Under the pieces are notes generated by a model that made no database searches, was not told the origin of the DNA, and saw only the letters and a program-made list of their open reading frames with translations. Source: Eretmocerus hayati (Eukaryota > Arthropoda > Insecta > Hymenoptera > Aphelinidae). Taken from it: DNA of 64,000 nucleotides. The stretch is from the NCBI GenBank assembly GCA_029851415.1, contig CM056744.1, positions 57,251,797-57,315,796 of the forward strand. Direction: 5' to 3'. The position numbers were made by a program, and so were the translations under genes. Shown one piece after another: positions 52,376 through 62,819 of the stretch (position 1 is the stretch's first letter; each line of letters starts with the position of its first letter).

Positions 52376-52719
52376 CACTTGGGTAAAACTCTGCCGCACC
52401 AATCATGACCACTGTTGGCCAACCATCCCCATGGCAACGCGCGACTGGTGGGGGTAATTTATGGCTAGTAGCACACACATGTGTCGGTAGATGTAGTGGA
52501 GGGAGGCTAAAGAAGAATACTGATTCTTTCAGAATGACCTTGATGTCCTACTATCCCTCGAAGTAGAAGAAAAGCGAGTTTGTTCTGTATGAATATAATT
52601 ACAGGGCAAAATACACCATGGACTCAGTTGGACATGGCTCTAGACTGGGAGGTGATCATCCAAGTTCAGGGATATATAAGTATATTGAGAGCATATAGTA
52701 TGAAGTTAGGTCAAATATT

Positions 52720-53106
52720 CATTCTTTTCATCAAGAATGGCCAGATGGGACATATATATACCTTTCCTGATGATCATAGAGGTGTGATAGACGATATGGG
52801 TTTCCAACATGGTTATGTCAAAGAAAAAGTAACTGAAAAATTCAAAACTTCTCAAAACATGTTTTAACCACTGAATTGACTTGTGTCCTTGTAATATCTC
52901 AAAGAACACACCTTGATCTAGCTGAAACATGTGTCAGAAGCATTCCAGAATGGTTTTGAGAAGATTTTTGAAGAAAAGTTGACTTTTCACTTTCCAAAAT
53001 TTTGTTGATTTTTTTACACAGAAATGGTTCATTTTAGAGGAAATGACCAAGAGTAATGAAAAATGACAAAAAAATCAAAGATTATGGTGGTATTTTTTGT
53101 TTAGGT
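52720..53106 (+). repeat. Subterminal direct repeat, copy 1
   Basis: Begins near a CAAGAATGG/AGATGGG block and includes GGTTTCCAACATGGTTATGTC, AACTTCTCAAAACATGTTTT and ATTGACTTGTGTCCTTGT. It matches copy 2 at 53208 with about 90% identity by eye. Confidence 0.85.
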
Positions 53107-53207
53107 CTGCAAGCAACTTGAGAAAATGTCACAATTGGCGTGTCGAATGGTTTTTTCAGAAAACTCACTTTTGAGCATCCCAAATGGACTTGGAGGGTTG
53201 GAAATGG

Positions 53208-53594
53208 TTTCTTTCATTAAGATAAGCTAGATGGGGCATAGATATACACTTTCTGATGATCTTAGAGGTGTGAAAGACAATATGGGTTTCCAACATGGTT
53301 ATGTCAAAGAAGGTGTAACTGAAAAATTCAAAACTTCTCAAAACATGTTTTAATCACTGAATTGACTTGTGTCCTTGTAATATCTCAAAGAACACACTTG
53401 AATCTAGTTGAAGCATGTGTCAGGAGCATTCCTGAATGGTTTCGAAAAGATTTTTGAACAAAAGTTGACTTTTCACTTTCCAAAAATTTGTTGATTTTTT
53501 TACTCAGAAATGGTTCATTTTGGAGGAAATGACCAAGAGTAATGAAAAATCACAAAAAAAATCAAAGATTATGATGGTATTTCTTGTTTATAGG
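53208..53594 (+). repeat. Subterminal direct repeat, copy 2
   Basis: Offset from copy 1 by 488 bp. Ends with AATCAAAGATTATGATGGT, as copy 1 does with a single change. Confidence 0.85.
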
Positions 53595-53729
53595 GTTGTG
53601 GGTACTATGTATAAGCCTAAGTTTCTATTCTCATTTTTCAGCAGCGTCGTCTCGAGCGAGCGTCGTTGTCGTGTGACGGCCGATGCAGCGAAGCATCGCC
53701 TCGGACGAGTGTTGGCTACTGCGCGGCGT

Positions 53730-53967
53730 GTGGCTTGAGCGATCGGTCACTGGGTGATGGCAGCTGGCGGTACGGCTCGTGAGCTATCTCTTTCAGGGAT
53801 AGGCTTGGCCGGTCTGTGCACAGCGAGCGAATGTGTTGAGACCGTGTGGCCGGTCTGAGCACACTGTGCTGAAACCGGCATCGTGTAGTCACTGTGCTAT
53901 CTTCCTTCCTCATCAACACACTGCTGTGCTAAGGGTGAAGTGCTCAGACCGGCCTAGCCTATCTACT
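53730..53967 (-). repeat. Right terminal inverted repeat
   Basis: Inverted copy of 35143-35380, with the same internal palindromes and about 14 substitutions by eye. The outer end CCTATCTACT is followed by CCCTCGATTG. Confidence 0.9.
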
Positions 53968-54274
53968 CCCTCGATTGTAATGGTTTTTGGTATTAATATG
54001 CAGTACCCCGTCACAGGGTTTTGCTCTGAAAGATTTTAAGAAGCTTTGTGAAAATCTATTAACAATATCTCACTGCAAGATTTCTGGGAGATTACCTGTG
54101 GAATGTTCCCAAGAAATATGTACGGAATCAGTCAGAGAGCTTCCACGATGCTATTACTATGATGGCTTTATTTATATGCGACGACTCGTGATTAGCCTAA
54201 ATTCAAAAGAGATTTAAACAAGTTAGGAATTCAATGAGCCTATATCACAGCGGAGGCTTGTAAATTTTCCAGAA

Positions 54275-54497
54275 ATACTTCAGTGAATTGTTCCAAGAAA
54301 TCTTCCAGAGAGCTTTCGTGAATCTTTCAAGGTATTTCAGTGCAAGGTTTCCGAAAGATTGCGTGTAAGATTCTTTGAAATATTTACGGAAGGTTCCGGA
54401 AAGCTTTCTCTGAAATAATGCCACGGAACATTTTGAAAAATCACCTGCAATATCCCTGCAAGGTTCCTGGAAGATTGCAATGAAATATTTCATTGAT
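54275..54497 (+). repeat. TTTCAGTGCAAGG-type repeat, copy 1
   Basis: A ~220-bp block rich in TTCC/GAAAG phrases (AGCTTTCGTGAATC, TGCCACGGAACATTTTGAAA). It repeats in the same orientation at 55498-55706. Related phrases recur around 59300-59620. Confidence 0.75.
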
Positions 54498-54652
54498 CTC
54501 AATATCGTGCAAAAATTTCGCGGAAATTTTTCCTAAGAATATTGCATTGAAATCTTCCAGAAAGCTTCCGTAAAGTTTTCAACAATATTTCAGTGCAACG
54601 TTTCTGAAAGATGACCGGTGAAATGATTCCTAGAAATGTTTTTGGAATCTTT

Positions 54653-54969
54653 AGGTTTATTCGATTGTGCGGGTCGGAGCGCTCGGATCGGTCCGGTCTC
54701 GTCTATCACCGAACGCGCGTTCGGACAAAAGTTCGCTCGGAGCGCTTCGAACGCTCCGTCCAAGATTTTCAGCCGAGGAGAGGGGAGGAATCGTCCACAG
54801 CATTAGAAACAGGCTGTCTCCCCTCTCCCCGGCTAGAAATCTCAGACGCAGCGTTCGGAGCGCTCCGAGCGAACCTTGTCCGAACGTGCGTTCGGTGATG
54901 GACGAGACCGGACCGATCCGAGCAGTCGGAGCGCTCCGAGCGCTCCGACCCGCATAATCGAATAAACCT
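54653..54969. mobile_element. GC-rich MITE with ~150-bp inverted arms
   Basis: Ends AGGTTTATTCGATTGTGCGG and its near complement CCGCATAATCGAATAAACCT. The arms carry clusters of GGAGCGCTC and CGAACGCGCGTTCG palindromes and meet around 54800. It is inserted in the TTCC-rich repeat. No gene. Confidence 0.8.
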
Positions 54970-55497
54970 TTTTAGAAGGTATTCAGGAATTTTTCGATTT
55001 CATTAGGTGCAATTCAGTGGCAGAGAGGTTACTCATAGAAGAATTCCTTGAAATGTTCCCGAAATTCATTGATTCAATGAAAACCAGAATCAAATCGATT
55101 TGCCAAGCTCAATCCAAAGTGGTACGTTTCATATCGTGAGTTAGAAGGATAACTCACAGCCACAAAGTGCTTCATATAGAGTATCAGAACGCGGTGAGTT
55201 TTGAAAATCCATCATAGAATTTTTGAAGATTTCCCAGCCTAAAAGAACTGCAAGCACGATGTTATTTAAAACTGGTCTCAAAATGTAGCCCTCCGTAGAA
55301 GCTAGCAAACTCTCCAGAAAATTTTGGGGCCTCGTCCTGATGAAATATTATACTCAATATCGGTGAAACATCTCCAGGAGATTCTCCCCATAGCAGTGAA
55401 ACCTCACAAGAGGCTTTCGTAACTCTTCCAAAACTTCTCCCCAAAATATTGCACTTACATCTTTCAGAAAGCTTTCGATAATCTTTCAGAAATATTT

Positions 55498-55706
55498 CAG
55501 TGAATTGTTTCAAGGAATCTTTCAAAAAGCTTTCGTGAATCTTCCAGAAATATTTCAGTGCAAGGTTACTGAAAGATTGAGTGTAAGATTCTCTGAAATA
55601 TTTACGGGAGCTTCCGAGAAGCTTTCTCTGAAATATTGCCACGGAACATTTTGAAATATCTCCTGCAATATTCCTGCAAGATTCCCGGGAGATCGCAATG
55701 AAATAT
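55498..55706 (+). repeat. TTTCAGTGCAAGG-type repeat, copy 2
   Basis: Direct partner of 54275-54497, roughly 80% identical by eye. Confidence 0.75.
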
Positions 55707-56029
55707 TTGCCTGAATCGTTCTTTGAAATATTTCCATGCTGTGTGGGTTGGTGTCCCATAATACGGACATCGGACGTGGGACACCAAGTACAGGGGTTAG
55801 AATTTTTGTGCTATAATTGGGGCATGGGCTTAGCCAACATTTTTAGTGGAAATGGAAGAATTTTTAACTTTTTCATGCATGATTCTTCATCTATTTGAAT
55901 CTCTGAGACGCATCTCACGGGAAAGGGAAGAAGAAGTGGCCAATTTCATAGCCTGAGGGCGGAATTTCAACAGGATAACTCATACCCTGAGCTTGGAAAG
56001 TGCCATACAGCGGACATCTACCTCATCAG

Positions 56030-57830
56030 GATTGCCAATTCCGGGAGTCAGTTTCGGAAGCGATTGAGGCAGACATACGATTCGGGATCTCTCATACCAA
56101 TATTCGGCATCCAAATCGATTATAGTCGATGAGAGTAAACTTATCAATGCTCATAATCAGTATTGCGATCGATTGATGTGGATTAAGACATTGGAATTAT
56201 CAATACCGGAAGTCCGTACCGGAATCGATCGAAGCGAACATACGGTTTCGAATCTCCAATACTGATATCCATTATCCGAATCGATTTAGGTCGATAGGAG
56301 TTGTTGAATTGTGAGTAAATTTATTTCGTATGACTATATGTGTCGCCTGCCAGAAGCAGTGGCTGATGCGTGGTGCCACCTGCAAGCTAGAATATGAGGC
56401 TACTTATGTGTGTATATATGAGTGTGGTGCGCGCAGCAGCGAAGCTGAAGAGAGAAGAGAGAGCAACTACTCAAGCTGGAAGAGCCAAGCCGGCAATATG
56501 TAACATACTGTATTATTGTGAGTTGAATATACACATTTATTTGTTATGAAAGTATCTAGTCCCAGTCTTGTGCCCCTCATCAACTCTTCGACCCTCTCAA
56601 GTAAATCAACAGAAATAAACTCATCAATGCTCTTAGTCAGTATTGGGATCGATTGAAGTGGATGCAAGAAATGGAGTTCCCAATCCCGAAAGCCAGCATC
56701 GGAATCGACTGAGGTTGACAGAAATGATCCCGGCAATGCTCGTCGTCAGTATTGCCATCGATCGAACTGGTTGCAGATATTCGAATTCTCAATTTCGAAA
56801 GTTAGTATCGGAATCAATTGAGTTAGATAGGATTCGATCCACTACCCGGTTATGGCGAGAGGACTGTAGTCCACAGGCCAAATGCGTGAAGAAGAGGTAG
56901 GATTCGATCCACCCTATACTGATATTGAGCATCAGTATCGATTGAGGTCGACAACGATGAACTCTTGATGCTCATTGTCATTGCAATGGATCAAAGCGGA
57001 TCGAGATTCTACGATTGCCAATCGCGGGAGTCAGTTCCGAATTCGATTGAGGCGGACATACGATTCTGGATCTCCAATACTGATATTCAGCATCCGAGTC
57101 GATTGAGGTCGATAGAAGTAAACCCATTAACGCTCATAGTCAGTTTGGGGATCAATTGATGTGGATTGCGATGTTGGAATTCCCAATCCTGAGAGTCCCG
57201 TGTTCCCGAAAGTCAGGATTGGAATCGATTGAGGGGGATAGAAATTTGTAACTCCTCTAGTAATATTCAGCATTCATATCGATTGTCGTCGATAGGAATG
57301 GATTCTCAATGCTCAAAGTGACCATCAGAATGTATTGAAGCGGATTCAGTCATCTCAAACCCCAATCTTGGGAGTCAGTATCGGAACCGATTGCGGCAGA
57401 TATACGATTGCGAATCCCCAATACTAATATTCAGAGTTGAAATTGGTCGAGGTCGATAGGAGTAAACTCGCCAATGCTCATAGTTGGTATTGGGATCGAT
57501 TAATGTAGATTGAGATATTGGAATCTCGGATCTCGGAGATCAGTATGAGAATCGATTGAGATTGATAGGATTCTCTAACTCCTATACTGATATTCAGCAT
57601 CCATATCGACTAGGGTCGGAAGGAATGGATCCCTAATGCTCACAGTTAGCATCGGAATAGATCGAAAGGGATTGAGATATCTCAATCTTCAATCTCGGAA
57701 GTCAGTATCGGGATCGATTGCGGCAGACATACGATTGCGACTCCCCAATACTGATATCCAGAGTTCGAGTCAGTCGAGGTCGGTAGGAGTAAACTCGTCA
57801 CATCTCATAGTTGTTATTGGGTGTTAAGTA
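56030..57830. repeat. ATCGATT-rich satellite-like array, second block
   Basis: The same phrases as at 29530-32760, in the same orientation, about 24 kb away. Interrupted by the LTR-like insertion at 56302-56611 and a small duplication near 56870. A short remnant also occurs at 59041-59085. Confidence 0.8.
56302..56611 (+). mobile_element. Candidate solo LTR in the satellite
   Basis: A 310-bp insertion that begins TGTTG and ends CAACA, breaking a satellite unit between GATAGGAGT and GAAATAAACTC. A TG...CA border with 5-bp inverted ends is the LTR pattern. No internal coding region. Flanking 5-mers GGAGT and GAAAT are not a clean duplication. Confidence 0.45.
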
Positions 57831-57900
57831 GGAAAAGGGGTTACTCTTATAAATCACAACAGAGTATCTGAATCTGACTTTAATATAGGAGAAATATACT

Positions 57901-57901
<1 letters not shown>

Positions 57902-57960
<59 letters not shown>
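57902..57960 (+). repeat. GA microsatellite
   Basis: About 29 uninterrupted GA units. Confidence 0.97.
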
Positions 57961-57963
<3 letters not shown>

Positions 57964-58116
57964 TGTGAATCTGAAGGTTATTCTGAGTAGTCTGGCTGCT
58001 GCGCAGCTCGTCGACAACGATGACGGTCCGCGTTGCAGCAAAGACCTTGCCGTGGGGCTAGGCCTCGTGTTACCGGGATGGCTTGCGCCACGAGGCAACT
58101 GAGTGCCGAAGAGTGG

Positions 58117-58190
58117 TTCATACGTTAGAAGGTTGGTGGCCCTGAAAAGGGCCGATTGGGGTTTGTGGGTTAGCCCTGAAAAGAGCTGAT
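58117..58190 (-). repeat. Orphan pair of histone-type stem-loops
   Basis: GGCCCTTTTCAGGGCC at 58138-58153 and AGCTCTTTTCAGGGCT at 58172-58187, both on the minus strand. The sequence around the first (GTTCATACGT..., GGTGGCCCTGAAAAGGGCCG) closely matches the Polinton left end near 35533-35578. This suggests a fragment of a related element. No H3-like or accessory frame is seen next to it. Confidence 0.65.
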
Positions 58191-58199
58191 GTCATAGTT

Positions 58200-59000
58200 A
58201 GGGGTTTCCCGGAATCTACTCCGAGACGAAGCTTGGATGGTACCCGTGCAGACTGGTCTGAGCGGGCTTGGCTGGAACCGTGGGAGTCGCTCCAGCGAAC
58301 TCCATCGAAACCCCAGGGTTGAGACGCGCGCCATTGGGGCCAACATCGCGTGCGGCTGGCGGTTCCCAACATCCTGGGTTGAGGCTCCGATCCGTAGGAG
58401 GCTCGGCTATCAGCGTTGTGGTGGTCCGATCCGGTTGGGTCCGTAAAGCTTGTCACGGACATCCGGGGTGGTCCTGGGTCGAGGATGGTCTCCGACGTGA
58501 AGAAGTCCGCCCGAGCGACGTAAGAGCTCCCGGGCGCGTTAGTGCCGAAGAAGCTTCAAACATCAGCCCGAGGGACTGATATGGACTGCCACTAGGTCGG
58601 AACACTCCCGAGCGCGTGAGCGCTGTAGAAGTGGACCTGGGTGTGGGTACCCGTCCGGTGGTCTTCCAAGCACGACAGTGCTGTAGAAGTCCAGCCGGAG
58701 GGGCTGTCGTGGAAGTTGGTTGAGGCACCGGTTTTGAAAACACGGGACTCTGTTTCGGTTGCGGACAAGGATGGACGCCACCTAGCGGTGGCGTGACGAA
58801 CTGCTCGGGCTTGTGGGCCACCCGAGGCTATGGTGTAGGAGAGGGAATGAGGAATGGAGATTGTGCGCAAGGCGTGGGATTTGGCAGCTGGTAACACTCG
58901 CTCCGTCGGAGTCCTGACTGTACATCCGCGACGGCCGGCGAACCGTGCAAGTGAGTTGCGCGGCCGCGGTGCAACGTCATCGTCACACGAAGGGGAGAGG
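58200..59000. other. GC-rich repeat-like segment
   Basis: Higher GC than its neighbours, with internally repeated phrases (CTGTAGAAGT, CCGAGCGCGT-type words near 58510, 58610 and 58680). It could be the 5' region of a non-LTR element or a local minisatellite. Several short frames, none with domain features. Confidence 0.35.
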
Positions 59001-59689
59001 TGAGCGCAGCTATTGCTCTTCATCTCTACCCACGTCACACGGGATCGATCGATGTGGATTAAGATATCAGATTTCGCAATCTCGAGACTCACAAGGAGGG
59101 CCTACGAAGTACGGGTTACCAGAGCTCACCAGACTTTTTTCACACTCTTGTACCACCTGGAATATGAAGGATCCAGAGTAACTCCGTCGAATGGGCCTTC
59201 TGCCCGAAGTTACAGCCTATGACATTAGCATTGTTTCAGACATAGTTGTTTCAGGGAACCTTTTTAGAAGCTTTCTAAAAGCATTCTACAAAAGTTTCAC
59301 TGCAAGGACGTAAAAATCCTTCGAACTCTCATAGAAAGTCTCCTGAAAGATTCCAGAACGTTTTCCGAAAAGTTTCCGGACCCTCGGCAATCCAAGATTC
59401 CGTGAAAGATTCCAGGAAACCTTCCTGAGAGCTTCCGTCGAAATTTTCTTTTCAAAGATGTGATAGTTCTAATGGTACTTGCGCTGAACAGCTCCTGAAA
59501 GGTTTCATTGTATCTTCTCCATGAAAAGTTAGGGAACGCGGCCGTGTAATCTTTCAGAAAGCTGTTGGGAAGCTTCCATTGGAAGTTTTCCGTGGAATTT
59601 CCAGTGAAACTTTCCAGTGCTATCTGGGTATTGGTATCAAATAAACTTGGAGACGCGCTAAAGGCCACACCAAGGTAGGCCCTGTCAAA

Positions 59690-60355
59690 AACGACGCTGC
59701 TGAGGAACTTTCAGATTAATTCTCATGAATCTTGAATGATGAAATTTAGCAAAGAGAATCGCATCCTTGCAAGCTCTCTTAAACTCCACCATGATCGCGG
59801 ACACGTTCCTACTAGTCCCAAGGAGAGAAATCATACAGATCTCCCGAAGAATAGTTTTGATTAAGGTAAGCAAGATGAATCATGTAAAAGGTATCACTTA
59901 ATATTCATGAGAGGGCCTTGGTGTGGAGGCAATGATGATTTCTGCTAATCGTAACGCGAAGACACATTTCTGCCTCCGGATGTCGGTTGAAGTGCCCCTC
60001 AATACCATGAGGAACTGTCAGATCTTCTTTTCTACCGGTCGTAGGTCTTTTTTATCGTCGAAGCTCACGGGAGTCCTTCCTTTCAATGAGTATTACATCG
60101 AGTGTTCTTCCTTGTCCGGGCTCACGGGAGATATCATTCTCCTTCGGAGCTCCCGTCGTGTTGAATGCTCTCGACCAGAATGGTATGAGTCAATTTTTCC
60201 CATTTCTGGCAAATTAACTTCGAAGTTTTTTCGTGATGGGATATTCGGATTGACATTTGCAGTGATCATGCTCCATTAATCGTTCAATGAGTATGTTTCC
60301 ATGCCATTTTTCCCAAGGAGCGTAGTCATTTTCAATCGTTTACACTTCTCACGCA
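59690..60355. other. No supported gene
   Basis: A frame of 118 codons at 59923-60279 on the plus strand shows no recognised motif or heptads and I do not call it a gene. Rest is unremarkable. Confidence 0.4.
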
Positions 60356-60373
60356 TCACTTTGCGATAGAAGA

Positions 60374-60660
60374 TTGACTTATATCGTTCTGGTCTCCAAA
60401 TTTCCTCGACTCTTTTTCCGGACCAGAACGGTAAAAGTCCATCATTCCTCTTGAAGTGGACTTATATCGTTCTGGACCGAAGGAAGTAGAGAAGCAAATC
60501 GAGTTTGGCTGTGTTGGATCGAAAAATGTCGGGAAAGTATGATTTCTCACCGTTATGGGCCAAAAAACGTGGAAAAAAGGTCGACTCGTACCGTTTTTGG
60601 CGAAAGAAAAAGATGAGAAATTCTGGGGGCCAGAACGGTATAGGTCCATGTTTATTTCTG
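60374..60660. repeat. Repeat with inverted TATATCGTTCTGG motifs
   Basis: GACTTATATCGTTCTGG occurs near 60376 and 60459, and its reverse complement CCAGAACGGTATAGGTCC near 60632-60649. Variants (CCAGAACGGTAAAAGTCC) lie at about 60423. The outer motifs face each other, as in a MITE. Confidence 0.6.
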
Positions 60661-61618
60661 AAATTGTCGACTGGGAGCTTCTATGTTCAGGTGTTGGTGG
60701 AGATATTTGCTAGTATTCATGAAACATAATTGGTTTACATCGATGAATCTTACCAAAAAGGTTCCATTCGGAGTACCACGACTGTAATTGATTGAATATT
60801 CTTTGAGATTGCAGCTCACGTCTGCGTATTCGAGTGATTCAGTCGACACGTATTCATTCGATCAGCCTGATTTACACGCTATTTGATCCGAGATTCAGCG
60901 TAGCGCTGCCTAGTGGCGTCTTCTTAACTTCCCAAAAGCGTCGGCACGCAAGAGTATAGGGGGACCATAGCATATGCAGCATAAGCCGTGGACGTAGTTT
61001 TCGTCCGTTTGTGAGAGAACCGTGGCTCAAACTCACCGAGAGTGAGCTAGAAAGTTGTTGGGCATCTAATTACGAAAATTTAAAGCTATTGTAGACATCA
61101 ATCAGAGTAATATTGAAAGACTTACAGAACTCGAAAGTATCGGAGTGAGTCGGTAACTTGAGCGGCGGCCACGACGCTCATGCAAAAAGCATAGGCCAAA
61201 TCTTGAAATCACTCCAACTTACTCAATTCTGCTCGGATTTAGGATCACGACCTCGTAAACTCTTCGTTTTTAAAAACCCTACAAGTAGTTATGGTACCCA
61301 ATGTCCAGACAGAGGGATGGGGGAAGTCACGTGGTACTGTGGGCGGGGCTACGGGGGTGTTAACCCGTAACCCGTGATTGATCGATCTTCTGGGGGATCA
61401 AGAAGATGATTAATGGGTGTCATCAATCACTGTTGACGCACCCTATTTTTCAGAATAAAAATAAATGAGAGGGTGCGATTGATCACGCGTGAGCTATATG
61501 TAGCTCGTAGCGTGCATATACTCTCTTTTCTATTTCTCTCTCGCTCTATCTTACCCATACTCCTCTTCGTGGTAAATACAGCGACGCTTGATGATCCTGG
61601 CCGGGAAAGCAACGTTGT

Positions 61619-61672
61619 AATATATATATATATATATATAAGATTGATTATAGATTATATATATATATATAT
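61619..61672 (+). repeat. TA microsatellite pair
   Basis: Two TATATA runs (61619-61640 and 61657-61672) separated by AGATTGATTATAGAT. Confidence 0.9.
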
Positions 61673-61740
61673 TCAAATCATTAATGAAATCGCAATCGAA
61701 AATCAGAACTGCCAACTCGACGTACACACAATTTTACACA

Positions 61741-61870
61741 GCGTACCAGTGGTGGAAATTAGTTTGACTGAAAAGTCGCCCAAATCTGAGAATGGGGTTC
61801 GATTCCTAGTACCAAAAATAATGAAGTTCCATCAACAGGAAACCGAAACTGCTCATTCTCGCAAATTAGA
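61741..61870 (+). repeat. Possible tRNA-derived SINE, copy 1
   Basis: Shares with 62645-62790 (inverted) a segment ending GGGGTTCGATTCCTAG, which contains a perfect Pol III B box (GGTTCGATTCC). The upstream CCAGTGG could be a decayed A box. No poly-A tail was identified. Confidence 0.35.
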
Positions 61871-61922
61871 CTGAAGATCTTGAGTAGGTGCTTAAGAAGC
61901 TACTTGCGTTCTTCTCAGACAG

Positions 61923-62279
61923 TCAATTGAATCGTGGAAGAAATTCTGGATGAGCAGACTCGCCGATTTGTTCGGACCACAATCCCAAGCTGTCCTTTCC
62001 ATCTAGAAGCTCAAGCGATTGCACCAAATGACTCATAAGAATATGTGAGTCCAGAGTCTCCGAAAAGCTTAAAGTGCCAAATTCTTTGTGTAACTTTTGT
62101 TGTAAGTCATAGATGTCAGATATGGATTTTTCCCGTTCCAAGGAGAAACATGAACCGACAATTCCATTCACGGACTTGAATGCGGAAAGGTAAGTTTTCA
62201 AGATCGAAAGGCCTGCATCCCCTCGGACTTCTCTATCAAGAAGTCGGTCGATCGGTTTCAGTGGTTTCCAAATAGCCAC
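61923..62279 (-). pseudogene. Fragment of transposon-associated protein
   Basis: This 118-codon frame ends with HILMSHLVQSLELLDGKDSL then GLWSEQIGESAHPEF. The GL-SEQ-GES-H-EF block resembles the C-terminal part of proteins often encoded by animal DNA elements; I cannot name the family. No start or promoter is convincing, so a degraded fragment is the safest call. Confidence 0.35.
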
Positions 62280-62644
62280 GTGAGAATGATGTCTGCATAC
62301 TGGCTACGAGTGAACAAACTGATATCATGATAATAGCCAAGAGCTTTTCGTAACTTATAGGTTTAGTGAGTTCCCTCATTCTCATGAGACCAAAAATACA
62401 AATATAAAACGAAAGCTTCGCGGCACCGTGGCGCATATCACGGAAACTCACACTCACACATTCAACTTTCGCATGCATGCAATTCATCCAAGCCACGAAC
62501 ATAGACGACGCTAGTACATATATTGACGGACGCACATAGTTGTATATCGTAGTGTATATCAAATATCTGTGGTTCCATATTCTACATTCATTTGATCTCT
62601 TGAGTAATGATCTTTGCAATACAATTGAAGATTTATTACGGGAA

Positions 62645-62790
62645 CAGATAAGTACTTGCTTTATTCGCAATAAAGAGCAGTCTCGATTTTCTGTCGATGA
62701 AATCTCATCACTTTTTGGCCCTAGGAATCGAACCCCGTTTCCGGTTTTAGGTGACATTTCAAGCAAACTTTTTTTAGCCACTGGCACCCC
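62645..62790 (-). repeat. Possible tRNA-derived SINE, copy 2 (inverted)
   Basis: Reverse-complement relative of 61741-61870, with the B-box-like GGGGTTCGATTCCTAG at about 62722-62737 on the minus strand. The two copies flank the fragment at 61923-62279. Confidence 0.35.
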
Positions 62791-62819
62791 GTGTTTATAT
62801 CACATGTATATTTTATAGA

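Larger units (their letters stand above)
52376..53729. other. Right subterminal region without genes
   Basis: About 1.35 kb with no convincing frame, mostly made of two copies of a 387-bp block, then a short GC-rich segment next to the right TIR. Confidence 0.6.
35143..53967. mobile_element. Polinton/Maverick (adintovirus-like) element
   Basis: An 18.8-kb element bounded by 238-bp inverted repeats beginning AGTAGATAGGCTAGGCC. It carries the full hallmark set: protein-primed polymerase B, chromodomain integrase, FtsK/HerA-type packaging ATPase, adenovirus-type cysteine protease, PX-like and PLA2 proteins, double-jelly-roll capsid and penton. Accessory genes lie at both ends. Lesions are few: one stop in the capsid, one frameshift in the ATPase, two stops and one frameshift in polB, one probable frameshift in an accessory gene. 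It inserted recently or is under constraint. No 6-bp target duplication is visible (flanks ATGAGC and CCCTCG). Confidence 0.92.

Noticed and set aside
54611..54957. Arg/Ser-rich ORFs
   Set aside because: They lie in the GC-rich MITE palindromes and follow repeat structure.
57880..58098. ORF with a long Ser-Leu run
   Set aside because: Produced by the GA microsatellite on the opposite strand.
58118..58462. Minus-strand ORF of 114 codons spanning the two orphan stem-loops
   Set aside because: It reads through both hairpins, has no domain and no ATG context; a frame in GC-rich repeat DNA.
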